A stretch of DNA of 64,000 nt from Apoderus coryli (GCA_911728435.2 OU452198.1:35927902-35991901); one strand, 5' to 3'. Shown: positions 44,598-56,114, counted from the first letter of the stretch. The notes: generated by a model not told the origin, from the letters alone. Numbers and translations are program-made.

Positions 44598-46075
44598 TAT
44601 ATATATATATATATATATAACTTTATTGTCATAAAGAATTACACTTTCTTGTAGATAAAGTCAGGTACTTAAAAAAAAATACAGTTAAAAAATTACAACT
44701 TATACACAAGTGTGCAATCATCATATCAAATAAATAAAAAACAAAAATATAAATGTAAAATTACAAACATATACACATAACAATACAATAAACAATAGAT
44801 CCAGAGAACAATACATATTATTTATATTACAAACATGGGCACTACCAGACATAACAAACGTGAGCCCAACATAACAGTGTTAAGAAAAAAAAAACTACCA
44901 GGCATCGGAAAAGAAATCATCAAGATAATAGTAGGCTCTGTCAAGCAGCGTTCTTTTGACAGACCTTCTAAATTGCCTATACTTGTCCATGGCCGTTAAA
45001 GTTGGTGGCAAGTGATTATAAATTTTGCGGCTTTCATAAATAAGAGATCTCCTTGCTAAGGCTGATCGAGGTACAGGTAGGTGTGCGCGCTGGAGCAATC
45101 TTGTAGGATAACGGTGAGCAGATGGAGCAGACGAAGATATAATATGTAAGTTTCTATGCAGGAGACATACAGTTTCTAATATAAATAATGAAGTAAGTGT
45201 CAATATTTGATGTTTCTTAAACAGTTCTCTACAACTAGCTCCTACAGCAACCCCACACAGATAGCGGATTGCCCGTTTCTGTAAAATAAAGACACCTTTG
45301 AATAAAGCTCGACTGCATGAACCCCAGAAGGCTATACCGTATCTCAGATGTGATTCAACTAGCGAAAAATAAGCGTTACGCGCAGCCTCCGATCCCAATG
45401 CCCACGCAACAACCCTTAACGCATAACAACCCGACGAAACTCTTCCACTCAACTGCCTCACATGTTCCTCAAATTTAAGTTTTATATCTATGTGAAGCCC
45501 AAGAAATTTAACACACTTAATATCTTCGATGGGATTGCTCTCCAGGATCAAGTCACCAAAGTCAAAATTAAAAGACAAGATATGCGTCTTTGCTATATTG
45601 AATGAAAGATAGTTACAATCACACCACTCCTTCAGTTCTATCAAATCACCCTGAATATCCCGTTTGATAACATCAACGTTCTCATTATCCCACAGGAGTG
45701 TTGTATCGTCCGCAAAGAGGGTAAACTTTCCCCGCAAGCCAATAGTTGTTATGTCATTAATATAAAGCAGAAACAGAATGGGTCCCAAAACAGACCCCTG
45801 GGGTACTCCGGAAGTTATATCTAAACTATTTGACGAGATTTGTAGAATTCTAACGAGCTGGTGGCGGTTGGTTAAATAGGATTCAAACCATTTCAAAGCT
45901 ACACCCTCAATGCCATAAAAATGAAGCTTCCGAAGGAGAATCCGGTGATCCACACAATCGAATGCCTTAGAAAAGTCACAAAACACTCCTGCAAGCGCTC
46001 TACTCTCATTAATTTTAGTGTAAACGTTTTCCAAAAACAGAAATATAGTAGTATAAAATGAGTTACGACAGTCTT
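44598..46075 (-). mobile_element. 5'-truncated non-LTR retrotransposon
   Basis: The minus-strand element has an RT reading frame, an approximately 270-bp 3' untranslated region, a CAATAAAG signal (about 44622-44630 read on the minus strand) and a terminal (TA)n tract at 44598-44621. The 5' end is lost within or just before the RT. The tail type and the RT motifs suggest a jockey/CR1-like clade. Confidence 0.82.
44895..46034 (-). CDS. Reverse transcriptase ORF of a non-LTR retrotransposon, 379 codons, truncated at N-terminus
   Basis: This is the RT domain that copies element RNA into a nicked target. It is open for 379 codons without stop, but the first codon of the open frame is TTG and no early in-frame ATG fits, so it is the tail of a longer ORF2. 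Motifs in order are VFCDFSKAFDCVDH (motif A with the first Asp), SGVPQGSVLGPILFLLYIND (motif B), LFADDTTLLW (FADD, catalytic pair), LSFNIAKTHIL, and KFLGLHID (thumb). After the RT comes a basic C-terminal region (RYPTRLLQRAHLPVPRSALA, ESRKIYNHLPP). No endonuclease is present. All RT catalytic residues are intact, so this is a young copy disabled only by 5' truncation. Confidence 0.9.
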   Translation of the reverse strand: MENVYTKINESRALAGVFCDFSKAFDCVDHRILLRKLHFYGIEGVALKWFESYLTNRHQLVRILQISSNSLDITSGVPQGSVLGPILFLLYINDITTIGLRGKFTLFADDTTLLWDNENVDVIKRDIQGDLIELKEWCDCNYLSFNIAKTHILSFNFDFGDLILESNPIEDIKCVKFLGLHIDIKLKFEEHVRQLSGRVSSGCYALRVVAWALGSEAARNAYFSLVESHLRYGIAFWGSCSRALFKGVFILQKRAIRYLCGVAVGASCRELFKKHQILTLTSLFILETVCLLHRNLHIISSSAPSAHRYPTRLLQRAHLPVPRSALARRSLIYESRKIYNHLPPTLTAMDKYRQFRRSVKRTLLDRAYYYLDDFFSDAW

Positions 46076-46115
46076 CGTTGCAGGTGTCAACATGACAATC
46101 TTCATATCATATCAG

Positions 46116-46281
46116 TTGGCGCACAGCATCAATGGTTTTCGGAACAACAACTGATTTTGGACGACCTTCACGAAATTCGTCTTGGAGTGAACTACGACCA
46201 CGATTGAATTCACCATACTATCGACGAACACTGGTTCTTGATGGGGCTTCATCGCCAAAAATTGAATTAAGTTCATCCATC
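46116..46281 (-). pseudogene. SETMAR-type mariner transposase fragment (part 2 of a split copy)
   Basis: The minus strand reads DELNSIFGDEAPSRTSV and then FNRGRSSLQDEFREGR with KSVVVPKTIDAV, colinear with 11040-11200 of the first copy and about 90% identical by eye. Its 5' neighbour sequence (RRELTQQQ) is found at 48352-48420, about 2.07 kb away. The two pieces therefore look like one mariner split by an insertion. The catalytic part is missing. Confidence 0.75.
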
Positions 46282-48351
46282 ATAATTACGGGAAATACTA
46301 CAAAGACGCGTATTCTCTATATTGATATTTAACTTCCTTTCATAATTATGCAGGTTTTCCAACTAATTAGTGCCTGTTAATTTGTTAACTATTTATTATA
46401 ATAGTATTCCATCAGCTGGGAATAGTAATGTCTATTATATTTTGACATCGACTTTAGGTTATAGAAATTCTTGCAGCAGGAGAATGATGCAGCGTTGCCG
46501 GGTTGTAATATTTTGTTGCGTGTAATTTCTTATTAGACATATTTCATACGTAATGCGTGTTTTGCCATGTTACATCACATTTTTCCGTGTGGTAGACTCC
46601 TACCAGAGGCGTAGCGCTAGGAAATACATTTCAGTAGAGCTGAGTTATGAATGACGATTTTGGCTTTGTGGCTATCGATCATTCTTGGGCTGTTGCACCT
46701 CTAGTATTGTCAGAGGTTTTGTTTCAAATGTTGGTAACTCCGATTTATAACGAATCCTAGTCGTTCTTGTTGAATTTTTGAAATTTGGCCATTTTTATTC
46801 TTGGTGCTGTTGAAGATAACTGCTAGGCGGCCATTGTGTCGAATTTTATATAAAAATTATTATCAATAATTTTGAAACCCACTGTGGGGAATATTTGAAG
46901 CCGTTGTGGCGTTGGGAAGAGTTTGAAGTGGATATTGGAAGTATTTTGTTGAATTCCCGTCTGCATTGTGCAGGAATAAGTTTTATCTTCGACACCACGT
47001 GAGTAACCAAATTTGTACCACGGTTTTCTCGTTACTTACAAGTATAATTGTAATTTTAGCCCGAATAAAATCACCTCTCATTTCCAATAGAGAAGAGTGA
47101 ACCGATTCAGATCATTTTCATTTATGAGGAAAACCCTCGGACGCGAGGTTAGTATTTCGAGTACTTTGGTATAGGTAATATGTACTTGGTACTAAAAGTA
47201 ATGTATACTTTTAGGGTTTTTTTTTCTTCCTTGTGTAAAATTTCTTCTGATTGGGACGATGTTCCTGATGTTTTGTGATGTCCTTATGATTGGGGCGAAG
47301 ATGTGGTGACCAACCGGCCAGGTTCAAGACCGCAAATGTTCGCGATTAATTCATTCAAGCTTTGGTGTTGGTGACACGATGACGTGTTGAGAAGGTGGTA
47401 GACATAATTAGTTTAGTAGCTGCCAAATTGTAAGTTTTTTATATCTATTATTAATCATGGTTGGGCCCTCAGCCATTGGATAACCGTTAAGTGAATATTG
47501 ATTTAGTTATTCAGAAGCCTTCAGCTAATAGTGTTTTGATTAGTATGGCCTTCAGCCCACAGAATATCTTAAAATGACGTAAATATTAGTTTAATCAGGT
47601 ACGATTTCTTGTTATGTTTTAACGGTGCGGTGTGCTCCCTATGTGAGCTTTGCGTGCGCACGCTGAGTGTTCGGAGAACGGCCGAAAGTTCGATCATATC
47701 GCAGTAGTTTGCTTATTGATTGTATGCGTTTTATTTTACTTGCTAATCATTAATGTAAACTGTCATAGTGAGTTGTACCTATTTTCACGAAGATATAGTC
47801 CATTTTTGCACTGTCATATATATATATATAGTTTTGATGTTTCATTTTTTTATAATAATTTTTTATAATAATCGTTATAAAATTGTATACTTACCTTCAA
47901 TGTTTACGCAGTATAGTAACACATCGACCTGTTCCTTTATCATTGGTTTGATTTGGTAGCTACAATTTTTTTTTTATTAAATTTTAAGTGAAGTTTTGAC
48001 ACGGGCGTTTTATTTTGGTTAACCACTTGAACGGGAGGTATACATATATTTGATACAGGGTGGAACAAGAGTTAGTCTCTGGTATATGAGGTTGAAGAGT
48101 TTCCCGTTGTGTTTCAAGATTTAGGAACGGGGAACTAAATTTAAGTGGCCTAGTGAAGTAAATAAGTCTTGTGGCGCCTACCCTTAACATCTTACAATCC
48201 ACCCCGTCTTCACTGAGTTTAGCGGCCATCACAAAAGCCACGTCTCGGACAACCTCGACAGGTTTTCTCAGACAGATTAGCTATTTTCCGGAACTGTTGT
48301 TATTATATTTGGACTCAAATAAATATTCGCCACAATAGATTTTTGGCGCCC
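46282..48351. other. 2.07-kb insert between two mariner halves
   Basis: No protein motif recognised. Features seen are a TA microsatellite at about 47815-47830, and at the right end AATAAATATTCGCCACAATA followed by TTTTGGCGCCCAAC. The latter resembles an LTR end followed by a tRNA-primer site. The insert may therefore be LTR-derived, but no TG start or second LTR was found. Confidence 0.4.
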
Positions 48352-48354
48352 AAC
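48344..48354 (+). promoter_or_regulatory. Possible retroelement primer-binding site
   Basis: TGGCGCCCAAC, a typical start of primer-binding sites for lysine-type tRNA in LTR elements, directly after AT-rich sequence with AATAAA. The last three bases may belong to the adjoining mariner half, which weakens the case. Confidence 0.35.
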
Positions 48355-48599
48355 TGTTGTTGAGTTAATTCACGTCGAAAGTTGTAAAAAATAATCGCAC
48401 GAAAATGTTCACGATTTAATTCCATTTTTGGGCCGAGATGAATCTTTTAAGATACTGTAAACAACACAAATAGCGCTCGTATGTGAAAACGTTCTGAGTA
48501 CATATAACCTCAAAAATGTCCAACTTTACGATAGAGCTGTCAGTTGCCAGATTGCAACACCAGGGTTGCCAAATCCCGAAATATAAAAGGCAACCCATG
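48352..48599 (-). mobile_element. SETMAR-type mariner, 5' end with terminal repeat (part 1 of the split copy)
   Basis: On the minus strand this runs from the terminal repeat GGGTTGCCTTTTATATTTCG (next to TA at 48600-48601), through a 5' leader that matches 11210-11350, to the first codons, ELNREHFRAIIFYNFRREL with TQQQ. It completes the truncated right end of the copy at 10159-11357. Confidence 0.82.
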
Positions 48600-48601
48600 T
48601 A

Positions 48602-49017
48602 TATCCAACAATAATGATCTAACTACTGCCTTGGGATCTGGAACTATACACATAATGACAAAAATCGCGAAATATTTTATAAGCAATAAATATATTCAAA
48701 TATATTTATTTCAAATTTTCACTTAATACGTACATGTTATTTTTCTTTAAGCTGAAATAAATAAAGACAGAATAACTCATATGGGCACCGTTTTGAATCT
48801 ACTAAGCAGTGCCTAGAGGAGGCAAAAACTTGATAAAGTTTGTTTGGCTTCTCCAAACAGCACCAGACACTAAATGGTTGCTCACGCACTATCAGACCCT
48901 CAACGGCCTCAATCCCAACTTAATACATCTTATTCTACCCAATAATGTTTTATAATTTAAACGAACATTTAATTCTTCTTAAAAATTAGAAAATAACACA
49001 AATATCAGAGTATAATG
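48602..49017. other. Unassigned stretch
   Basis: No frames or repeats recognised. Confidence 0.3.
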
Positions 49018-49018
49018 G

Positions 49019-49290
49019 GTGCGGAAAGTAGTACTTTTGCACACACGAGGATAGTTGATCGAACGAGACGCACTGGAGTTCGATCATACGTCAAGTGCGG
49101 AAAAGATAGTTTTTTCCGCATGTGTTACGTTCAAACGAGCACACAAATGGAAAGTTACGATGGTAAATTACTGCCAGAAAAAATAATCTAGCACTATCTG
49201 ACTCTATATTCCCAGTAATATTAAAAATAGTGCAGAAAAGTCCCACTTTCCGCACTACTAAAAAAATGCGGAAAAGTGCACTTTACCGCA
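49019..49290. repeat. Palindrome-rich element
   Basis: The left palindrome 49019-49042 is centred on GGAAAGTAGTACTTTT. A perfect hairpin TGATCGAAC/GTTCGATCA lies at 49056-49064 and 49078-49086. The right near-palindrome 49267-49290 is centred on AAAAGTGCACTTT. Copies of GTGCGGAAA(A)G recur in both orientations throughout. No coding capacity. The left centre GTAGTAC and the CGATCATAC beside the hairpin also occur in the Crypton ends, so a non-autonomous tyrosine-recombinase element is possible. Confidence 0.6.
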
Positions 49291-49432
49291 CGCTCGTAAG
49301 AAAAAGTATTATTTGCCCTTTCTAGGGTGATACCTTTACCCAAAGTGACTAATCCATCCGAATTCCGGCATTTGCGGGGTGTGGCTGTAGTACCCACAGG
49401 TTGTTCCCCGAGATGGAGTCGAATTATCTTAA

Positions 49433-49650
49433 AGGATACGGTTATGCATCTGTCTTATCGAAGGTAACGGGTGACATCTTAGCCGCACTTGATGGTAATA
49501 ATGCTACTATTTAGGTGTTACTGGACTACAGTAAGAGATTTGATATGCTTAATGATTCTGTTCTTGTGGCCATGCTAAACTATTTTAGGTTATCCAGTGA
49601 GTTGTCTGAATTGGTGCCTTCATTCATTCTTAGGGACAGATCTCATTTGA
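49433..49650 (+). pseudogene. Jockey/CR1-like RT scrap
   Basis: The plus strand reads GYASVLSKVTGDILAALDGN, then VLLDYSKRFDMLNDSVLVAM with LNYF, the segment around RT motif A (VLLDYSKAFD in intact elements). One stop precedes the motif. No other RT block follows. Confidence 0.7.
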
Positions 49651-50029
49651 CCCACAAGACACTGATGCAGTAAATTTTAACAACCAAGACTTGAATGCAT
49701 TTTATAGAGTTTCCAAGGATCACCTACTGTATGTTTTTTGTGGGGATAACGGTAAGGGTAGGATAAAGAGAGATGCTGTTCTCGTGATCGGTAGTGAAAA
49801 TATTCAATGTAAATGTTCGTCACGAAATTTGGATCTCATCCTTGATCATAAATTATAATTTATGGATAATATTACGCCAAAATTGAGGAGTGGATAGATG
49901 CATATTCAAACGCATTGCCTGAGCAGGAGGATGAAGATCAGGTTGTGTGAAACGTTTTTATTGGCGTACCATAAATAAATTATAGTTTTCAGCTACTTTC
50001 TTTGTACTTCGCCTAAAGGATGTTTTTTT
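49651..50029. other. Unassigned stretch
   Basis: No convincing frame. It ends in a pyrimidine tract TTTTTTTGTTTCAG at 50025-50038 that could be a splice acceptor for the following Harbinger-like fragment. Confidence 0.3.
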
Positions 50030-50037
50030 TTGTTTCA

Positions 50038-50367
50038 GTTTCCTAAACGAAAGGAAGATTGGACAGAAATAACTGAAGAATTTAAAATAATATGAAACAT
50101 CATTGTGGGCGGGGACAATTTATGGGAAGCACATCCGCATTGTATCACCTACAAATACAGGAGCATTCTATTGATTGTTGCTGGGAAACAATAGAACGAA
50201 TGTCTGATGTTCAATTAGGAGATTCGAGGCAATGTGTTAGAAATAATCTTGCTTCGCTTGAAGCAACTCTTCCTAAAAATGCTCCAACAGATGTAAAAGA
50301 AAATAGAAACAAGTATTGCCAATATTTCAACGGGCCCGGAAAACTCAGATGGCAAACAATATCATAA
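50038..50367 (+). pseudogene. PIF/Harbinger transposase fragment
   Basis: After the putative acceptor (CAG at 50036-50038) the frame reads FPKRKEDWTEITEEFKII, like the start of the DDE domain in HARBI1-like proteins. After a gap and a frame change come SDVQLGDSRQCVRNNLASLE and TLPKNAPT, where relatives have a SDGGVF...L-LP segment. Last is ENRNKYCQYFNGPGKLRWQ, resembling the C-terminal R-x-x-F-x-x-YF-x3-G-x-V-x-WQ ending. The middle, with the first catalytic Asp, is deleted. The assignment rests on the order of weak matches. Confidence 0.5.
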
Positions 50368-50720
50368 TTTTAAGAGGGTTACGAACCCACCGACAAGTCT
50401 CCATCATATTATTTATAGTAAAACTTGTACTTTTGTATAAGACAAAATAACAATAAGTTATGATTTACCTATAGGTATATTCACGTTCTCGGCTATTGCT
50501 TGGCATTTCCTGGTCTCTCGTAAATATAGCAACAAATTAAAGTACCATAAATTTGGGTCTTAAATATCATCACTCCCAGATGGTGTTGTTTTTGATGACT
50601 CGACTTTCCTCATTTCTTTGCGAAAATGAATTATGTTAAAAGCCGCGGAAATTAGATATCGGAAGTGCCACAATCCTAAAAACAATCTAGCAGTCTAACA
50701 CCTCCAGGGATGGACATTAG

Positions 50721-50853
50721 TATGGTAGTCCTGTATATTAGTATTGTTATGTTGATATACCAGCATGATTTTTGACATTAGTTAGTTTAGTTTTGACATT
50801 GTAATAGTATTTAATAAATAGTTTATAAAATATTTTGAATACAAAACATAACA
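50721..50853 (+). repeat. 5' LTR (133 bp)
   Basis: Differs from the 3' LTR at only a few positions. Its first two bases are TA where the 3' LTR has TG. It ends in AAACATAACA. Confidence 0.92.
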
Positions 50854-50892
50854 TGGCGCAGTCCAATTAAGAACCAAGAGCAGCTGATTAAA

Positions 50893-51075
50893 ATGCTAAA
50901 AATGTCAACTCGTAAGAATAAGAGTAAGAAATCAAACCAGACATCTACAGAAATTCCAGAAGCATGTATTGAAACAACCAACCAAGCTTTACGAACTTTA
51001 GAAAAGAAAACCGACGAATCGTTAAAAAATATGAAGACGGATTTCAAACAGCTATCAGAAATACAAACAGTATGA
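50893..51075 (+). CDS. Short gag-side ORF of the LTR element
   Basis: ATG 50893 lies 40 bp after the primer-binding site and opens a 60-codon, lysine-rich frame (MSTRKNKSKKSNQT, then TLEKKTDESLKNMKTDFKQL with coiled-coil character), ending at stop 51073-51075. Its position suits the start of gag. No zinc knuckle is present, and the downstream gag/pol text has been deleted. Confidence 0.45.
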   Translation: MLKMSTRKNKSKKSNQTSTEIPEACIETTNQALRTLEKKTDESLKNMKTDFKQLSEIQTV

Positions 51076-51180
51076 GGCAACTCAAAGACGGAGTGTGCAG
51101 ACGTTTCTAACATGGAATATGTACGTTTACCAAGCAATATACCTTTACCAGAAAAACTAAACGATTCTGGAGAAGATTAA

Positions 51181-52367
51181 CTGGCAGAAGAAGTAACAAA
51201 ACACATGCAGCCAATGACAATACACCAAATCTCTTTGATAGATAATACATCAGATGAGGTCAGAAATTCCCATTTGAGTGATCCTATGATTTTACAACTT
51301 CAACATGTAGCCGAAGAAGACCAGGAATATAAATTTCTTGTGAATCGAATTAAAAATAGTTTTCCCAAAAACAAAATAGAACTCGAAACGATTTTGTTAC
51401 CTTACTGGAATGTTCGAGATGGACTAAGCGACGATAATGGGCTAATTGTTAAGGGAAATAGAATTTTAATTCCTCAGGCATCCAGAAAAATGGTATTGGA
51501 GAGACTAGATGCATCCCATCAAGGCATTGATAGAACGCTCCGAAGAGCACGCCTGGCTGTATACTGGCCTGCAATGGCAAGCGATGTAAAAAATTGCATT
51601 GAATCATGCCAGTCTTGTCAAGCCAATAGAACTTCATTGCCAAAAGATACAATTATAATAGACCCATTAACAAGTCGTCCATTTGAAGATATTTCATCGG
51701 ACTTATTCAGTGCAGCTGGAAAACATTTTATGGTTTACATAGATCGTTTATCAGGGTGGCCGATAATTTGTAAATATGGAAATAAAGATCCCAAGAGCAC
51801 ACAGATTATAAATGATTTGCTTAAAAATTTTGCCGACACAGGTGTTCCGGTTAGATTTAGATCAGACAATGGAGGCCAATATTCGTCATATGAATTCCAA
51901 TCTTTCTTAAAGAACTGGAATGTAGCATTTGCTCCATTGACGCCCCATTACCCACAAAGCAATGGACATGCAGAAGAAAGAAAAGTACTACAAAGGACTG
52001 TTGGAGTGTAGAAATACACCTAATGTAAGGGGTGCTATTATACTCTATGGAAGACCCATTAGATCAGTAATACCAACCCATCATAAAGGTTTTGCAATCG
52101 AATGGCAAACTATTAGAGATAAATGTTATTGACTATGCTAATAAAAGATTTGAATTAGCACAAAACTACAACAAATGCGCTAAAGATTTAATTCCACTTT
52201 CGGTTGGACGTAATGTTTATCTTCAGAATCCAATAACCAAACGCTGGGATAACACAGGTGTTATTGTGGAAGTGGATCCCTACAGAAAATATACTATAAA
52301 ATCTTCAAGTGGCAGAGTATTTGTCCGAAACAGAAGATTTATTCATCCAGTTCCAACAATTTCATGA
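51181..52367 (+). pseudogene. Integrase region of the LTR retrotransposon
   Basis: A long frame (51181-52011) starts within the region before the integrase (LQHVAEEDQEYKFLVNRI). It carries the zinc-binding HHCC part (ASHQGIDRTLRRARLAVYWP, CIESCQSCQ) and the catalytic core with all three acidic residues. The first Asp is in SSDLFSAAG, the second in RSDNGGQY, and the Glu in NGHAE, with 35 residues between the last two (D35E). It then frameshifts. The C-terminal part continues in another frame at 52092-52367 (LIPLSVGRNVYLQNP, KRWDNTGVIVEVDPYRKYTI, FVRNRRFIHPVP), which is the SH3-like end of gypsy integrases. The catalytic core is unbroken but the protein as a whole is split. Confidence 0.88.
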
Positions 52368-52401
52368 AGAGAAGATTGGGATATACGAGAAAAAGGGGAG
52401 A

Positions 52402-52534
52402 TGTGGTAGTCCTGTATATTATTATTGTTATGTTGATATACCAGCATGATTTTTCACATTAGTTAGTTTAGTTTTGACATTGTAATATTATCTAATAAAA
52501 AGTTTATAAAATATTTTGAATACGAAACATAACA
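52402..52534 (+). repeat. 3' LTR (133 bp)
   Basis: Starts TGTGGTAGTCC and ends AAACATAACA. Followed by target duplication ATTAG. Confidence 0.93.
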
Positions 52535-54408
52535 ATTAGTACACTCGTGGTCTCTCTCGAAGGAACGCAGTGAATTTAACAATACAAACCCATAATGCGC
52601 GGATGGAAGGCTAAAAGTCAATGTATCCTCTTAAAATGTGTTAATTAAAAAGTTATAATTGCTTTATAATCCGTTTCTATTTGAACGAAGTTTCCTAAAC
52701 AGGAACCATTGTTGCGTTAAATACCGTTATTTAATTATTACAAAATATTTCTTTGGTCGAGTTAAATCCCGATTAAATTCTAAAATCGATATAACTGTAT
52801 AGGGAGAACGTACGTAATTTCTAAATGTAAACGTATATACGAAGGTGGTTTGATAACTCTGGGACTTTTTGAATTTCACGCGCAGTAATTTTAATGGCAA
52901 CACTGCTTCCATCAACTGCCATGCATCGGTAGACTACTGGGGGGCTTTATTTGAATCGATCGCAAATATTTACGTGCACGCAAAGTTGCATTAATTTCTT
53001 CGTATGCGCAACTTGTTTTGGGCGAATAGCTTTATTTGAAATTGCGATTAAACGTGTGCGTCCCTGCTTGCGTGCACGCAAAAGATGCACTCACTCTCTA
53101 CGTTGCCAGTTATCTTTGTAGAGATCAACCAATCAAGTGTTTGGATTTTATGAAATTTCGACATAGAATAAGAACACTACGTAGCTTTCTTATTCTATGT
53201 TTTCGATGACATATTATATTTGTTATTGGTTTGATGTTTTAAGGTTAGAATTTTTTAAATTGATATTAGTTTTTCGGGATTGTTTTTATTAGTAATTTAT
53301 TTAATGCTCCCTAATCTGTGAATTTATTGTATTGTGTAAAGCATTGATTTATTATTTTTGTTTGTTGTTTGGCGCTATACCAATATACTAAACAATTTTG
53401 CAAATTTGTACTCGATTTTTATCATAATCATATTATTGTTTGTTTTGCTTAAAAGAGCAATTTTCATTGCTAATATTCGAACTGTGTCGAGTTTGTTCTA
53501 AACAGAAATACCATTGCTGTATAGATATAAAGATATTCTTTGTTATTTAATATTTGGTGTTTAATTTTAGCAAAGTCTATATTTATATATTGGATAAACT
53601 TTGGTTCCAGCGTTGGTTATGGCAAAGATTAATGTACATTAATCTTTGGTTATGGTTATAGCAAAGATTACAATCTGTTTTACATTTTAGAACTTTTGAA
53701 GATTTTACAGCTTGGAGAACACAGGAAAACAGATTATGCTTGCCGTAGTAGGAATAAATGTTATAATGGAGAAGAAATCATATTATATAACTGCAACAGA
53801 AGTTACTCTAGAAGTTGGGCATTTATTTATTGATTTACTTAATAATACGGGTGTTTGTGGAAATCTTGCTTTTAGGTTTTGTAAGTACAAATATAAAACG
53901 CACATGCAGACTGGAGGTACTTATTCGTATTCATGGTACATGTACCATGATTCGTAGTAGTGGAATGTGCCCCTCACGAATTTCAGGCAACGTAGTAATT
54001 ATGTCCATAATTATTATTATCATTGTGTATAATTTAATATACCTATATATAGCTAAAAATAAACTGTTGAGAATAATGTGACTTTTTTTACTTCCTGACT
54101 TCCTAGCATTAGATTATCTTCAAATTATACACAATAAATTTAAATAAGGTTTTCCCGACATACGAAATGAAAGTTTTTCAGTTGTATCAAGAAATCCTAC
54201 TACAAAGGAAACTTCAACAGACTCTCTTATCGAATACCTTATACAGATTAATATTTTCATTATTTTACTGAAAAACTCATTCCAATTAACATCCCGCCAC
54301 TTCAAGACCTGGCAATACATTATTATCAATTAAATTTTTAAAATTCATATTTAAAACATAAACCAACTGAAATAACTCAAAAAATAACTTTTAAACTAAC
54401 AAAATTAT

Positions 54409-56114
54409 AGCTCTGGATAGGGACTCCTTTGGGAGGATGGTGAGGGACTTACCGAACAAGGATTTGATCATAACTGGTGATTTTAACGCTCAGTCAAGAA
54501 TGTGGGGTTCGGCTAGGGAGAATAGAAATGGCAGCATAGTGTTGGAGATTTTAGACGATTTGAATTTGATATGTTTAAACAGCGGAGAAGCAACAAGGTT
54601 CACTGGACCTAATGGAACAGTGAGTGCTCCTGATCTAGCACTATGTAATGCTAGCCTTGCGGCTAAAATTTCCTGGAGAAAGATTAATGATTGTGGTATG
54701 AGCGATCACTTCCCTGGTCTTATGACTCTCTCAAGCTCTTATGCTACAATGGAGACCGGATCAACACTGGAGGGTTATGCTGTAAAGAGGGCGGACTGGC
54801 GCAGGTATAGAGAGAAATTGGAACATCTATTTGAATTAGGTATCAACGAGCTTTGGTTTAATGAAATCTACGCCGACCAATATCATTCTGTCTGAGGCCG
54901 CGGAAATGTCCTTGAGATATAGGAGAATCTGGTTAGCGGAGAAGTTCATAATGAAATCATTTTCTTCTCATAATAATTTTGTTAGAGAATTTACACAAAA
55001 ATTATATATAAGTTTTAATGAAAATTTTAGTTATTGGAATAGAGGGAGCAGTCCTCCTCTATTGGACGCATTCGATACTTGTTCTGCCTATTTCGGCAAA
55101 ATGATATAGAACGTTTCTATGCCTTGTTATGATTATGCATATGAGTTGTAGTACTCTACCATACCAGTTTTCCTATCCCAATTATCCAAAGATGAGACCT
55201 CTGCTATAGAATTTAGAAGATATGTGGCAGAACATTGGGAAAATCACGTAGAAATTTTTACTGACGGGTCTAAAAAAGAACGCAACCAAGTGGGGATAGG
55301 GATTTTTTGCCCTCAGAGAAATATCTCCATAGCAGAAAGAGTTTCGGATTATTTTTCAATATGTACAGCTGAAATTATTGCTATTAAAAGAGCAGTAGAA
55401 ATGTGTTGTTCTGAACCTGGAAAATATATTATATTCTCTGACTCGAGAGCTGCTCTTATGAAACTGAAAAAAATAGGATTACATGGGAAAATGGACAGGA
55501 TAACTTTGGAAACTAAAAAATTAATTGCTGAGAAAAGGGAAAACAGAATAATAATAACATTATCATGGGTTCCCTCTCACTGTGGAATTAAAGGCAATGA
55601 GATTGCCGATCAATTGGCGAATAGAGGACGAGAAAAGCAAGAATTAGTTGAGTATTTGATACCGTATATGGACCTCCTGGGAGTACTAAAGGACAGCGTT
55701 TGGGTTGGGTGGAGCGAAGAATGGAGGTCGGCTGGACGAACTAAGGGTGTGAACTATGTTGCTATGGTGGAGAAACCATATAGAAGGGTATGGTTTAGAA
55801 GCTATAATAATAACAGAAAAGATTTAGTTACACTGTGCCGTATGAGGAGTAATCATTGTTTATCGGGAAAACACTTGAATAAGATTCATGTGAGGGACAG
55901 TGCGCTTTGTGAATGTGGTGAAGAAGAAACTTTACAACATATTTTGTTCGAATGTCCACAGTATGTTGCTCAAAGTAAAGAGTTGTATCAAGAACTTTCG
56001 GTTAGTGCTTTGGTGGCGCCACTTTGGTTGGGTTCTGTAGTGCATGAATTGCTTTCGACTAGAGTAGTTGAATTCGTAGGTCGCTTTTTGATAGCATGTA
56101 ATTTGAGACTTTAG
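54409..56114 (+). pseudogene. Non-LTR ORF2: endonuclease and RNase H, reverse transcriptase deleted
   Basis: The endonuclease part (54437-54895) shows the GDFN metal-binding motif in LIITGDFNAQSRMWG and the SDH catalytic motif in CGMSDHFPGL. After a frame break come pieces of the linker region (54861-55109). The whole RT palm is missing. The frame 55224-56114 carries RNase H1 with its four acidic residues in EIFTDGSKKE, STYFSICTAEIIAIKRA-like text (the Glu is in CTAEIIAI), IIFSDSRAAL and GNEIADQLAN. It also has the C-terminal zinc-knuckle motif CECGEEETLQHILFECPQY. The stop is at 56112-56114. The domain order fits I/Outcast/LOA-type elements with RNase H. Both remaining enzymes look intact. 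Confidence 0.88.

Larger units (their letters stand above)
50721..52534 (+). mobile_element. Ty3/gypsy-type LTR retrotransposon, internally deleted, with 5-bp target duplication
   Basis: Two 133-bp LTRs (50721-50853 and 52402-52534) flank the element. The target duplication is ATTAG (50716-50720 and 52535-52539). TGGCGCAGTCC directly after the 5' LTR is the primer-binding site. A purine tract AAAAAGGGGAGA precedes the 3' LTR. At 1814 bp it lacks most of gag, protease and reverse transcriptase but keeps the integrase. The structure shows one complete retrotransposition followed by internal deletion. Confidence 0.93.
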
